Origin: Sphingomonas pituitosa NBRC 102491
Lineage (GTDB): Bacteria; Pseudomonadota; Alphaproteobacteria; Sphingomonadales; Sphingomonadaceae
Direction: 5' to 3'
Assembly: GCF_001598435.1 (NCBI RefSeq)
Contig: NZ_BCYY01000002.1
Span: forward strand, 124,001-188,000
DNA: 64,000 bases
The position numbers and the translations under genes are program-made. Shown here in pieces: positions 40,188 through 52,221 of this stretch (the stretch's first letter is position 1; every line of letters begins with the position of its first letter). Below the pieces are notes generated by a model. It had not been told where the DNA came from. It was given only the letters and a program-made list of their open reading frames with translations, and searched no databases.

Positions 40188-41003
40188 TTAATCGGGTTCG
40201 CCGGCGCGTCGCAGGACAAGCCGCGCCTGCGCGACGTGCATCGCCTCGATCATGCGATCGCGGAAACGCTCGGCCCCGCCCCGCGCGGCCGCGAGCAGCG
40301 CGCGGGCATCGGCGATCTCGTCGCCGGTCGGCGCGAAGGCGAGCGCAGCCGTCGCGATCTGCCCGGGATGGATAAGGGTCTTGCCATCGAAGCCGAGCGC
40401 ACGGCCCTCGCGGCATTCGGCCTCCAGTCCTTCGGGATCCGCAAGCGCGTTGAAGACGCCGTCGAGCGCCCAGCCGCCCCCGGCCCGCGCCGCCAACACC
40501 ACGGTCTGCAACGCGAGCGAGAGCCCGCCCCGGCCTGCCGCCGACGGAATGCCGAGGCTGGCCTTGAGGTCATTGGTCCCGGCGATCAGGCCTGCGACGC
40601 CCGGCAGCGCAGCGATGGCGGCAGCGGCGAGCACGCCGGCGGGCGTTTCGATCATCGCGAGGATCGGCTTGCCGGCGGCAGCAATCCGCGCGGCAGTCGC
40701 GGGGTCCTCGACCTTCGGCACGACGAGGACGGCCGCCGCGGAGGCCACCGCCGCGGCCAGGTCCGCCGCATGCTCCGCCGCGTCCGCACCGTTGATGCGG
40801 ATGGCCGCGATCCGATCGCCGAACCCTTCGGCCATCGCCGCCACCGCCGCTTCGCGCGCCGTGTCCTTGTCCTCGGGCTTCACCGCATCCTCGAGGTCGA
40901 GGATCACCATGTCGCAGTCGAGCGTGCGCGCCTTGGCGATCGCGCGCGGGTTCGACGCGGGGAGGAACAGGGCGGTGCGGGGGGCGAGAGCCATGCTGGT
41001 CAT
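40188..41003 (-). CDS. CoA ester lyase (HpcH/HpaI, CitE-like family)
   Basis: A 271-residue TIM-barrel protein of the citrate lyase beta-subunit-like group. Metal and substrate motifs are LFLPASNPRAIAKA at the N-terminus, MVILDLEDAVKPEDKD (Asp/Glu), RINGAD, AMIETPAGVL (Glu) and the C-terminal FDGKTLIHPGQI. Relatives cleave malyl-CoA, methylmalyl-CoA or citramalyl-CoA. No partner subunits (CitF, CitD) are nearby, so it is a stand-alone enzyme. Alternative ATG at 40994. It is divergent from the SPFH gene with 51 bases between. Confidence 0.87.
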   Translation of the reverse strand: MTSMALAPRTALFLPASNPRAIAKARTLDCDMVILDLEDAVKPEDKDTAREAAVAAMAEGFGDRIAAIRINGADAAEHAADLAAAVASAAAVLVVPKVEDPATAARIAAAGKPILAMIETPAGVLAAAAIAALPGVAGLIAGTNDLKASLGIPSAAGRGGLSLALQTVVLAARAGGGWALDGVFNALADPEGLEAECREGRALGFDGKTLIHPGQIATAALAFAPTGDEIADARALLAAARGGAERFRDRMIEAMHVAQARLVLRRAGEPD

Positions 41004-41054
41004 GCGCGTTCTCTATGCTAGCACTAGGTGCGATTGCGAGGGGAGTCGGGGCGT

Positions 41055-42035
41055 ATGGACATGCTTTTCGTGTTTCTGGCCGGTCTGGTGGTGCTGGTGC
41101 TGTTCTACCTGCTGGCCAGCGTGAAGATCGTGACCCAGGGCTACCAGTACACGATCGAGCATTTCGGCCGCTTCACCACCGTGGCCGCGCCGGGCTTCAA
41201 CTTCTACCCCGCCTTTTTCTACCGTGTCGGCCGCAAGGTGAACATGATGGAGCAGGTGATCGACATTCCGGGCCAGGAGATCATCACCAAGGACAATGCG
41301 ATGATCTCCACCGACGGGGTGGTATTCTTCCAGGTGCTCGACGCCGCCAAGGCCGCCTATGAGGTGTCGGACCTGTACGTCGCGCTGCTCCAGCTGACGA
41401 CAACCAATTTGCGCACGGTGATGGGCTCGATGGATCTCGACGAGACTTTGTCCAAGCGCGACGAGATCAACGCGCGGCTGCTCTCGGTGGTTGACCATGC
41501 GACGACGCCCTGGGGGGTGAAGATTACCCGCGTCGAGATCAAGGACATCCGCCCGCCGGCGGACATCGTCAACGCGATGGGCCGGCAGATGAAGGCCGAG
41601 CGCGAGAAGCGTGCCAACATCCTCGAGGCGGAAGGCACCCGTCAGTCGGAGATCCTGCGCGCCGAAGGGCAGAAGCAGGCCCGGATCCTCGAGGCCGAGG
41701 GCCGCCGCGAATCCGCCTTCCGCGACGCCGAGGCACGCGAACGTGCGGCGCAGGCCGAGGCCGAGGCAACCCGGCTGGTCTCCGACGCGATCGAGGCGGG
41801 CAGCAGCCAGTCGCTCAACTATTTCATCGCGCAGAAATATGTGGAGGCAGTCGGCAAGTTCGCGACCTCGCCCAACGCCAAGACGATCCTGTTCCCGGTC
41901 GAGGCGACGCAGCTGATCGGCACGCTGGGCGGCATTGGCGAACTCGCCAAGGATGCGCTGTCCGGCGGTGCGACCAAGCCCCCTGCCCCGTCCGTCCCCG
42001 TCCGTCGCCCGGGCCCGTTCGACCAGCAGGATTGA
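41055..42035 (+). CDS. SPFH/Band 7 (stomatin/QmcA-like) membrane protein
   Basis: A 326-residue protein with one N-terminal membrane anchor (residues about 3-23) and an SPFH domain (VTQGYQYTIEHFGRFTTVAAPG to about 200). A long Glu/Ala/Arg coiled-coil follows (RQMKAEREKRANILEAEGTR), with a Pro-rich tail. Members form large ring assemblies in the membrane and associate with proteases. Start at 41055 (MDMLFVF) is preferred over 41028. The NfeD-type partner follows 8 bases downstream, a classic SPFH-NfeD pair. Confidence 0.92.
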   Translation: MDMLFVFLAGLVVLVLFYLLASVKIVTQGYQYTIEHFGRFTTVAAPGFNFYPAFFYRVGRKVNMMEQVIDIPGQEIITKDNAMISTDGVVFFQVLDAAKAAYEVSDLYVALLQLTTTNLRTVMGSMDLDETLSKRDEINARLLSVVDHATTPWGVKITRVEIKDIRPPADIVNAMGRQMKAEREKRANILEAEGTRQSEILRAEGQKQARILEAEGRRESAFRDAEARERAAQAEAEATRLVSDAIEAGSSQSLNYFIAQKYVEAVGKFATSPNAKTILFPVEATQLIGTLGGIGELAKDALSGGATKPPAPSVPVRRPGPFDQQD

Positions 42036-42043
42036 TCGCCTAG

Positions 42044-42502
42044 GTGGACTGGCTTCAACACCCTCCCCTGCTCTGGCTGATCGCCGCAGTAGCGCTGGGC
42101 ATCGCCGAGCTGGTGGTGCCGGGCGTGTTTCTCGTGTTTCTCGCCGTGGCGGCGGCGATCACCGGTGCGCTGGCGCTGCTGTTCCCGGACCTGCCGCTTG
42201 CGGGCCAACTGCTGGGCTTCGCCGGCTGGTCGGCGGTGGCAGTGCTGATCGGCAGGCGCTGGTATCGGGAGTTTCCCGTGCCCAGCGCCGATCCGCTGCT
42301 CAACGATCGCGTCGCGCGGCTCGTCGGCGAGGTCGTCACCGTCGTCGAGCCGGTCAGCGACCATGGCGGCCGGGTCCGCGTCGGTGACGGCGAATGGCCG
42401 GCGCGCGGGCCCGATACGCCGGCCGGCGCCCGCGTGCGGATCACCGGCGCCACGGGCGCGACGCTCCGCGTCGAGCCGCTTCCCTTCCTTCCCCAAGACT
42501 GA
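42044..42502 (+). CDS. NfeD-family membrane protein
   Basis: A 152-residue protein with two to three transmembrane helices (residues about 8-28, 30-50, 55-70) and a C-terminal OB-fold (LVGEVVTVVEPVSDHGGRVR, GARVRITGATGATLRVEPL). This is the short NfeD form lacking the serine-protease domain. It starts with GTG. It is co-encoded with the SPFH protein and probably acts as its partner in membrane-domain or protein quality control. Confidence 0.9.
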   Translation: MDWLQHPPLLWLIAAVALGIAELVVPGVFLVFLAVAAAITGALALLFPDLPLAGQLLGFAGWSAVAVLIGRRWYREFPVPSADPLLNDRVARLVGEVVTVVEPVSDHGGRVRVGDGEWPARGPDTPAGARVRITGATGATLRVEPLPFLPQD

Positions 42503-42522
42503 AAACAATCGAGGTCGAATTG

Positions 42523-44343
42523 ATGCGTACCACCCGTCGCGACGTGCTGCTCGGATCGAGCGCCCTTCTCGCCACCAGCGTCGGCACCCGCCCCGCGCTT
42601 GCGGCCGCCGGGCCTGCCGAAGCCCAGGCGCAGGCGCTGATCGATCGCACCGCCGAGGCGCTGCTGGTGCTGAACCCGGAGGGCGCCACCGGCCTGGGCA
42701 TCGACAAGGGCGCGCGGGCGGCGCTCAAGCACAAGCTCGGCGACCGCACCCCGGCTGGGATCGCCAGGATGGCGGCGCATCTGAAGGCCACGCTCGCCGA
42801 GATCGAGCGGATCGACGTGAACGCCGTCAGCCCCGAGATGCGCGTCCATCTCGACGTGATCCAGACCGCCTATGAGAGCGGCCTGAAGGGCATGGCTTTC
42901 CCCTATGGCGACGTGGCGGTGGGGAGCTGGCGCAACACGCCGTACGTCGTGATCCAGAATGTCGGCGCCTATATCGACGTGCCGAAGATGCTGGACAGCG
43001 ATCACCAGATCGCGACGCGCGACGATGCCGATGCCTATTGCGAGCGGCTCCTGGCCTATGCCGGCGCACTCGACGGCGAGACCGAGCGGCTGCAGCAGGC
43101 AGCCAGTGTGGGGGTGATCGCGCCCGACTTCCTGCTCGACAAGTGCCTCAAGCAGATCCGTCTCGCCCGCAGCGGCGATCCGGCAAAGTGGGACGTGGTG
43201 ACGTCGCTCGCCAAGCGCACTACCGCCATCCCCGGCGGCTATGAAGCGCGCGCCACGAAGATCGCCGCCGAGCGGATCGCCCCTGCGCTCGACCGCCAGA
43301 TCGCCGAACTGGCCCACCAGCGCACCCGCGCCACCTCGGATGCCGGCGTGTGGAAGTTCAAGGACGGCGACGCCTATTATGCCTGGGCGCTGAGCGCAGG
43401 CACGACCACCACCATGTCGCCCGACGAAGTCCATGCGATGGGCAAGGCCCAGCTCGCCGAGCTTCAGGCGGAGATGGACACGATCCTGAAGACGCTCGGC
43501 TACAGCCAGGGCAGCGTCGGCGCCCGGATGCGCGGGCTCGCCACCGACAAGCGCTTCGCCTTCCCGGAAAACGACGCGGGCCGCGCCGAGATCATCCAGA
43601 TCCTCCAGAAAAGCATCGACGACATGCGCGGCCGCATGCCCCAGGCCTTCCACACGCTGGTGCCCGGCAATGTCGAGGTGAAGCGCATTCCCATCGTCGA
43701 GGAGGAAGGTGCGGCCGGCGCCTATGGCGGCCCCGGCACGATCGACGGCAAGGTCCCCGGCCGGCTTTGGGTCAATCTGCGCTCGACCGGCATCTGGACG
43801 CGGTTCAGCCTGCCAGACCTCGCCTATCACGAGGCGATCCCCGGCCATGCCTGGCAGGGCGAATATACCTTCAAGATGCCGCTGGTCCGCTCGCTCCTGC
43901 AGTTCAACGCCTATTCGGAAGGCTGGGCGCTCTATGCGGAGCAGTTGGGCGACGAACTGGGCGTCTATGCCGAGAACCCGGCGGCGAAGCTCGGCTATCT
44001 ACAGTCGCTGGGCTTCCGTGCCTGCCGCCTGGTGGTCGACAGCGGCCTCCACGCCAAGCGCTGGACGCGCGAGCAGGCGATCCGCTGGTTCGTCGAGGCG
44101 AACGGCTCGTCCGAGGACGAGGTGCAGGGCGAGGTCGACCGCTATTGCTCCTGGCCGGGCCAGGCCTGCGGCTACAAGGTGGGCCACACCGCGATCAACC
44201 GCCTGCGGACGCAGGCCAAGACGGCGCTGGGCGACAAGTTCGACTTCCGCGCGTTCAACGACGCGCTGCTGCTCGGCGGCAATGTGCCGATGACGGTGCT
44301 CGGCCATGTGATCGACCGGCATATCGCGCAGCGGAGAGGTTGA
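42523..44343 (+). CDS. DUF885 family secreted putative metallopeptidase
   Basis: A 606-residue protein with a Tat-like signal (TTRRDVLLGSSALLA) followed by a cleavage-like ALAAA. The DUF885 catalytic-like motif HEAIPGH (HExxxGH) lies near residue 438 and a downstream Glu in YSEGWALYAEQLGDELG, the zinc-ligand pattern of gluzincin-like peptidases. Family function is mostly uncharacterised. The ATG at 42523 is chosen for the complete signal peptide. It lies 20 bases after NfeD and could be in the same transcript. Confidence 0.87.
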   Translation: MRTTRRDVLLGSSALLATSVGTRPALAAAGPAEAQAQALIDRTAEALLVLNPEGATGLGIDKGARAALKHKLGDRTPAGIARMAAHLKATLAEIERIDVNAVSPEMRVHLDVIQTAYESGLKGMAFPYGDVAVGSWRNTPYVVIQNVGAYIDVPKMLDSDHQIATRDDADAYCERLLAYAGALDGETERLQQAASVGVIAPDFLLDKCLKQIRLARSGDPAKWDVVTSLAKRTTAIPGGYEARATKIAAERIAPALDRQIAELAHQRTRATSDAGVWKFKDGDAYYAWALSAGTTTTMSPDEVHAMGKAQLAELQAEMDTILKTLGYSQGSVGARMRGLATDKRFAFPENDAGRAEIIQILQKSIDDMRGRMPQAFHTLVPGNVEVKRIPIVEEEGAAGAYGGPGTIDGKVPGRLWVNLRSTGIWTRFSLPDLAYHEAIPGHAWQGEYTFKMPLVRSLLQFNAYSEGWALYAEQLGDELGVYAENPAAKLGYLQSLGFRACRLVVDSGLHAKRWTREQAIRWFVEANGSSEDEVQGEVDRYCSWPGQACGYKVGHTAINRLRTQAKTALGDKFDFRAFNDALLLGGNVPMTVLGHVIDRHIAQRRG

Positions 44344-44359
44344 GGCGCTCCACTCCAAC

Positions 44360-44455
44360 CGTCATCCCGGCGCAAGCCGGGATCCATTGGGGTCGCCGTC
44401 ACGGCTCTTGCTGAAAGGGAGAGGCGAATGGATCCCGGCTTGCGCCGGGATGACG
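44360..44455. repeat. REPIN-like inverted repeat, family A copy 1
   Basis: A perfect 29-bp inverted repeat (44360-44388 with 44427-44455) around a 38-base core. Each arm is itself a small hairpin (CCCGGC GCAA GCCGGG). A related copy is at 62932-63029. It lies between the DUF885 and rhomboid genes, in a gap of about 140 bases with no gene. Confidence 0.85.
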
Positions 44456-44483
44456 TCAGCGGGTGTGACTGGGGTTCCACCCG

Positions 44484-45110
44484 TCAGGCGTGGCGCCAGC
44501 GCCAGAGCAGCATCGGCCGGGCGAGTGCCAGGCCTAGCAGGAAGCCGCCGATATGCGCCCAGATGGCGACCGTCACGCCACCCTGCAGGAACGCGAAGCC
44601 CATCAGCAGGTTCACGCCGACCCAGGCGGCGGCCAGCCAGGCGACGTGGACGACCTGCGCGGGGATCGCCCCGATCGCCTTGGCGCGCTGGCGCCCGTAG
44701 AGCAGCGAATAAGCGCCGACCACCGCCGAGCTCGCGCCGCTCGCCCCGATCATCGGCGCGGTCGACATCGGCCCGGCGAGCCACTGCGCGCCGCACGCGG
44801 CATAGGCGCCGATCAGGTAGAGGGCAACGATCCCCTTGGCGCCGATCGCCCGCTCGGCCTCGCGCCCGGTAAAGCCAAGCATCAGCATGTTCATGCCGAG
44901 ATGGGCAAGGCCGCCATGGATCAGCGCCGAACTGAGCGGCGTCAGCCACGCCGGCACCACCAGGCCGGACAGGATGAGCCCGCCGGAAAGCCGCGCCGGG
45001 ATGAAGCCCGCCGCATATTGGATCTGCACCGCATTGGGCGCGAAATTGGCGATCAGGCTCACCGCCACCGTGACGGCGACGATCACCGTCGTGGCGCTAA
45101 GCTTGGGCAT
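44484..45110 (-). CDS. rhomboid family intramembrane serine protease
   Basis: A 208-residue protein with about six transmembrane segments. Catalytic Ser124 is in the GASGASS motif and the His of the dyad is in VAIWAHIGGFLLG near residue 186. The oxyanion-stabilising region HLGMNMLML is in helix 2. Length matches compact bacterial rhomboids. Substrates are unknown. It starts 8 bases after the greA stop on the same strand, so a greA-rhomboid operon is likely. Confidence 0.92.
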   Translation of the reverse strand: MPKLSATTVIVAVTVAVSLIANFAPNAVQIQYAAGFIPARLSGGLILSGLVVPAWLTPLSSALIHGGLAHLGMNMLMLGFTGREAERAIGAKGIVALYLIGAYAACGAQWLAGPMSTAPMIGASGASSAVVGAYSLLYGRQRAKAIGAIPAQVVHVAWLAAAWVGVNLLMGFAFLQGGVTVAIWAHIGGFLLGLALARPMLLWRWRHA

Positions 45111-45118
45111 CGCTGGCC

Positions 45119-45595
45119 TCAGATGAATTCGACCTTCGATACCAGATAATAGCGATCGCCCGCCGGCACCGAAACCTCGACCTCTTCATCGACCTTGCGG
45201 CCGATCAGCGCACGGCCGATCGGCGAATTGTACGAGATGCGCCCCTTGCTCGCATCTGCCTCGGTCTGGCCGACGATCTGGTACTTCACCGGCTTCTCGT
45301 CCTCGTCGAGCAGCGTCACCGTCGCGCCGAACACGATCTTGTCGCCCGAGAGCTCCTTGGGATCGATGATCTGGGCGCGGCTCAGCTTGTCTTCGATGTC
45401 GTTGATCGTGGCTTCGACCTGACCCTGCCGCTCCTTGGCGGCATGATATTCGGCGTTTTCGGAAAGGTCGCCGTGCGCGCGCGCTTCCTCGATCGCGTCC
45501 ACGATCAATGGCCGCTCGGCCTTCAGCCGCTTCAGCTCCTCGCTGAGCTTCTGATAGCCTTCCGCCAGCATCGGCATCTTCTCGACGGTCGCCAT
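45119..45595 (-). CDS. greA: transcription elongation factor GreA
   Basis: A 158-residue RNA polymerase secondary-channel factor. The coiled-coil tip has the acidic pair in [20 protein letters not shown], the GreA form. The C-terminal FKBP-like domain has [20 protein letters not shown]. The start at 45595 gives the expected N-terminus ([10 protein letters not shown]); an upstream in-frame ATG is present but adds an atypical 22 residues. It complements the greB gene at 17.5 kb. In many sphingomonads greA follows carB, as here, though a 352-base gap with a repeat separates them. Confidence 0.95.
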   Translation of the reverse strand: MATVEKMPMLAEGYQKLSEELKRLKAERPLIVDAIEEARAHGDLSENAEYHAAKERQGQVEATINDIEDKLSRAQIIDPKELSGDKIVFGATVTLLDEDEKPVKYQIVGQTEADASKGRISYNSPIGRALIGRKVDEEVEVSVPAGDRYYLVSKVEFI

Positions 45596-45759
45596 ACGCC
45601 CTAGTCCTTCAATACGCCCCCGGGACCGACCGTCGTCCAGGAACGACGTCCGCACATTCACATCGGTTGGGGAAATCCATTGTGCGAACGCGAATAGTAA
45701 GATGCGGGGCGAAAAACATCAAGGCGGGGGGAGGAAAACGCAAGATTTGGTTTGCGGAT

Positions 45760-45938
45760 CAACCTTCAGCCCCTCCTCCTGGGAGGAGGGGTTGGGGGTG
45801 GAGGGATTCCAGAACCTTGGTTGGTCCCGGTGAGACACTGCCCCACCCCAACCCCGCATCAGGTGAACAGCGCCCCGCGCTGTTCAGGCGCTGCTGGGAG
45901 CAGCGCCGACCTGATGCGCCTGAAGGGGAGGGGCTTAG
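45760..45938. repeat. structured intergenic repeat, family B copy 2
   Basis: This element lies in the 352-base gap between carB (3' end) and greA (5' end). The outer stem is AGCCCCTCC (45768-45776) with GGAGGGGCT (45927-45935). The inner stem is GCATCAGGT (45856-45864) with ACCTGATGC (45909-45917), plus smaller hairpins such as GAACAGCGC/GCGCTGTTC. It shares blocks with 20196-20369. No coding potential is seen here. The rest of the gap, 45596-45759, shows no clear feature beyond the presumed greA promoter. Confidence 0.78.
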
Positions 45939-45947
45939 AAGCAAACC

Positions 45948-49276
<3,329 letters not shown>

Positions 49277-49277
<1 letters not shown>

Positions 49278-49639
49278 CAGTGTTTCATTCCAGTTTCTGC
49301 GACGCAGCCCCAGCCGTCATATTCCAGGCCGAAATACGCCTCTATCCGCAGGCAGGTCTCGGTTAGAGCGCGTATCGATGCTTCGTCGGTGCGTTGTTCA
49401 CGTTCAAGGAAGAGCCAAAGGCTTCCGTCTTTGCTTCGTTCGTCGCCGAGGACGGTGAAACCCAGGTCTTCCGCAGCCTCTTCGAGCGCGGCAAGCGCCT
49501 TGCCCGAGCCGTGGAAACTGACGTCCACGGGGCGGGCAATCGCCGGGTTGTCACCGTTGGCAGCGAGATTCTGCAGCACGTCCTGATCCTTCTCCCACTC
49601 TTCGTCGAAGCGGGCGGGATCGAACGGCGGCAGGTTCAC
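49277..49639 (-). CDS. rraB: RraB-like regulator of ribonuclease E, between carA and carB
   Basis: A 120-residue acidic protein of the RraB/DUF695-like fold: an N-terminal helix ([20 protein letters not shown]), then beta strands around [40 protein letters not shown], and the signature [10 protein letters not shown] near the C-terminus. RraB proteins bind RNase E and change its activity. It overlaps the carA stop by four bases (ATGA) and the carB start by one base, so the three are one translationally coupled operon. Assignment is by motif; regulation of RNase E here is not shown. Confidence 0.8.
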
Positions 49640-50799
49640 GCCATCATCCCCACGAACCGCTCGAACAGATAGAGGCTGTCCTGCGGGCCCGGGCTGGCCT
49701 CGGGGTGGTATTGCACGCTGAACGCCGGGCGGTCGGTGAGTTCGATGCCGGCGTTGGAGCCGTCGAACAGCGACACATGCGTCTCGCGGGCATTGGCCGG
49801 CAGGCTCTCGCGCTCGACGGCGAAGCCGTGGTTCATGCTGGTGATCTCGACCGCGCCGTCTTCCAGCCGCTTGACGGGATGGTTGGCGCCGCGATGGCCC
49901 TGGAACATCTTGGTGGTCTGCGCACCCACCGCGAGGCCGAGCAGTTGGTGGCCGAGGCAGATGCCGAACAGCGGCTTGCCGGTCTCGAGCAGCTGGCGGA
50001 TCACCGGCACGGCATATGCGCCGGTCGCCGCGGGATCGCCCGGGCCGTTTGAGAGGAAGAAGCCGTCCGGATTGAACGCCATCACCTGCTCGAAGGTCGC
50101 GGTGGCGGGCAGCACGGTCACGTCCGCGCCGGCCTGGACCAGGTTGCGGAAGATGTTGCGCTTCGAACCATAGTCGATCGCGACGACCTGCGGGCGCTTG
50201 CTCTCGCCGCGGGTGTCGTCATAGCCGGCGCCGAGCTTCCACACGCCGCCTTCCCAGCCGAAATGCGTCTCGCACGACACGGTGATGGCGAGGTCCATGC
50301 CCTCCAGCCCCGGCCAGCCGCGCGCCTTTTCCAGCAGCGCGTCGAGGTCGAACTTGCCCTCCTTCGAGTGCGCGATCACGCCGTTCGGCGCGCCGCCCAG
50401 GCGGATACGGCGGGTGAGCGCGCGGGTATCGATGCCCGACAGGCCGATGCGGCTGTGCTTCGCCATCCAGCTATCCAGATGCTCGGTGCTGCGGAAGTTC
50501 GACGGCTCGGTCACGTCCTCGCGGACGATCATGCCCAGCGCATGCGGGTCATCGGCTTCGATGTCGTCGGGGTTGGCACCGACATTGCCGATATGCGGGA
50601 AGGTGAAATTGATGATCTGACCGGCGAAGCTCGGGTCGGTCATGATCTCCTGATAGCCGGTCATCGCGGTGTGGAAGCAGACCTCGCCGACGGCATCGCC
50701 TTCGGCACCGAATCCTCGACCCCACAATATCTCCCCGCTCGCCAGAACCAGAACGCCCGTGGCTCCAACGGGCATGGACAAGGGTTTGGCGTCGGCCAT
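49636..50799 (-). CDS. carA: carbamoyl phosphate synthase small subunit
   Basis: A 387-residue glutamine amidotransferase subunit that supplies ammonia to CarB. The N-terminal CPSase_sm domain (GVLVLASGEILWGRGFGAEG, CFHTAMTGYQEIMTDPS) is followed by a class I glutaminase with GPGDPAATGAY, the nucleophile Cys in LFGICLGHQLLG near residue 275 and the His/Glu in QYHPEASPGPQDS. First gene of carA-rraB-carB. It is divergent from the yqeY gene with 141 bases between the starts. Confidence 0.97.
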   Translation of the reverse strand: MADAKPLSMPVGATGVLVLASGEILWGRGFGAEGDAVGEVCFHTAMTGYQEIMTDPSFAGQIINFTFPHIGNVGANPDDIEADDPHALGMIVREDVTEPSNFRSTEHLDSWMAKHSRIGLSGIDTRALTRRIRLGGAPNGVIAHSKEGKFDLDALLEKARGWPGLEGMDLAITVSCETHFGWEGGVWKLGAGYDDTRGESKRPQVVAIDYGSKRNIFRNLVQAGADVTVLPATATFEQVMAFNPDGFFLSNGPGDPAATGAYAVPVIRQLLETGKPLFGICLGHQLLGLAVGAQTTKMFQGHRGANHPVKRLEDGAVEITSMNHGFAVERESLPANARETHVSLFDGSNAGIELTDRPAFSVQYHPEASPGPQDSLYLFERFVGMMA

Positions 50800-50940
50800 T
50801 TGGGGCGGGCACTCCTGCTTTGGGTTTGCGATGTTGCTAAGGGCCGCCCGCTAGACCCCGATGGCCGCAGCGTCAATCTGTTAAGTTTTGCGTGCGTCCG
50901 CTATGGTTCCCGGCTTCCCGTAAAAAGATCGAGAGAAACG

Positions 50941-51393
50941 ATGATTCGCGACGACATCAAGGCTGCGCTGGTGACTGCCATGAAGGGCGGCGACAAGGCG
51001 TCGACCGCCACGATCCGCCTGATCCAGAGCGCGATCAAGAACCGCGACATCGAGGCCCGCACCGGCAAGGCGCCCGAGGACGACGACGTGCTGGTCGTCG
51101 AGGTGCTGCAGAAGATGGTCAAGCAGCGCCGCGAATCGATCGACATGTACGTGAAGGGCAACCGCCAGGAGCTCGCCGACAACGAAGCGGCGGAGATCGT
51201 GGTGATCGAACGTTTCCTGCCGACGCAGATGAGCGAAGCGGAAACCACATCCGCAATCGAGGCGATCAAGGTTGAACTGGGCGCGGCCGGCATGAAGGAC
51301 ATGGGCCGGGTGATGGCCGAACTGAAGGCGCGCCACGCAGCGCAGCTCGACATGAGCAAGGCGAGCGCGCTGGTGAAGGCGGCGCTGAGCTGA
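50941..51393 (+). CDS. GatB/YqeY domain protein
   Basis: A 150-residue helical protein with the YqeY pattern: MIRDDIKAALVTAMKGGDK, IRLIQSAIKNRDIEAR, MVKQRRESIDMYVKGNRQEL and FLPTQMSEAE. It resembles the C-terminal tRNA-binding tail of GatB and may act in tRNA or amidotransferase-related quality control; the role is unproven. A GAGAGAAA ribosome site precedes the ATG at 50941. In relatives the gene lies directly before dnaG and rpoD. Confidence 0.92.
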   Translation: MIRDDIKAALVTAMKGGDKASTATIRLIQSAIKNRDIEARTGKAPEDDDVLVVEVLQKMVKQRRESIDMYVKGNRQELADNEAAEIVVIERFLPTQMSEAETTSAIEAIKVELGAAGMKDMGRVMAELKARHAAQLDMSKASALVKAALS

Positions 51394-51401
51394 GCTGATG
51401 A

Positions 51402-51444
51402 AGCGCCCCGCCCCGGGTTTTCGGCGGCGGGGCTGCGATTTTTA
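51402..51444 (+). terminator. intrinsic terminator after yqeY
   Basis: A GC-rich stem (AGCGCCCCGCC with GGCGGCGGGGCT, imperfect) is followed by a run of five T. It separates yqeY from the PEP-CTERM gene. Confidence 0.75.
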
Positions 51445-51578
51445 CCCGATCCTTGCAGCCAGCCCTGCAACGCCGCGAAGCTCGCCAGAGTTCCGCAATT
51501 GGCGAAAAAATATCTAACAGAACATAAACTTACGTGGTCAATTGTTGACGGCGACTCGCGCCAACAGGGGACTAAAGC

Positions 51579-52097
51579 ATGAAACACATCGCACTTTTTA
51601 CAGCTGCGGCTGCCATCGGCCTTGGGATTTCCGCCCCCGCATCTGCGGATCCGTTCCAGTTCGTGATCACCGGCAACTACAGCGCGTCGTTCGTGCTGGA
51701 TTCCAATCCTTCGCCGGACGCGGCCTTTACCGGTTCCTATTTCACGCTGTGGGACGTTTCAGGTTTCCCGGATGCTGTTGCGGGTGTCGCCGACGTCAGC
51801 TTCTTCAACGCATTCAATGGCGGCGGGCTGGCGATCGAGGACTTTTACGGCTTCAACCTCCTGCTCCTCACCGATGGGCCCCAGCTCTATTCGGGTACCG
51901 AAGCCAATCCATTCTTTAAGACGGGTACCTTCGCCCTTTCCGAATATCAGGGCACGGGCAGCTATTCGCTGACCATCTCGGCCGTGCCGGAGCCGGTCTC
52001 CTGGGGCCTGATGATCACGGGCTTCGGCCTGGCGGGCGCAGCACTTCGCCGGCGTTCGTACAAGCAGGGCAAGATCAGCGTCGCCTACGCGGCCTGA
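51579..52097 (+). CDS. secreted PEP-CTERM (PEPxxW type) protein
   Basis: A 172-residue exported protein: signal peptide residues 1-23 ending PASA, then a Phe/Gly/Ser-rich beta-type middle, and a C-terminal sorting tail AVPEPVSWGLMITGFGLAGA followed by RRRS. The PEPxxW motif, hydrophobic helix and Arg cluster match the PEPxxWA-CTERM signal common in sphingomonads (here W is followed by Gly, not Ala), recognised by an exosortase, often with exopolysaccharide. Its base composition is AT-richer than its neighbours. AGGGG precedes the ATG. Confidence 0.88.
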   Translation: MKHIALFTAAAAIGLGISAPASADPFQFVITGNYSASFVLDSNPSPDAAFTGSYFTLWDVSGFPDAVAGVADVSFFNAFNGGGLAIEDFYGFNLLLLTDGPQLYSGTEANPFFKTGTFALSEYQGTGSYSLTISAVPEPVSWGLMITGFGLAGAALRRRSYKQGKISVAYAA

Positions 52098-52108
52098 CCT
52101 GACGCTCG

Positions 52109-52140
52109 CTCGCGGCGGGGAACGGCTTTCCCGCCGCGAG
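52109..52140 (+). terminator. hairpin after the PEP-CTERM gene
   Basis: An 11-bp perfect stem CTCGCGGCGGG (52109-52119) with CCCGCCGCGAG (52130-52140) lies between the PEP-CTERM and dnaG genes. A T-tract is absent. Confidence 0.55.
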
Positions 52141-52221
52141 TAAGGCCCCTACAACGGGATGGATGTATCCAGCGATCCGTTCTGACCCCGACTTCCCGCA
52201 TTCCCACGGTGGGTACTCCGC

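Noticed and set aside
44360..44455. Inverted repeat as an IS end or attenuator
   Set aside because: No transposase or leader peptide nearby, and a related copy elsewhere points to a dispersed REPIN-like element.
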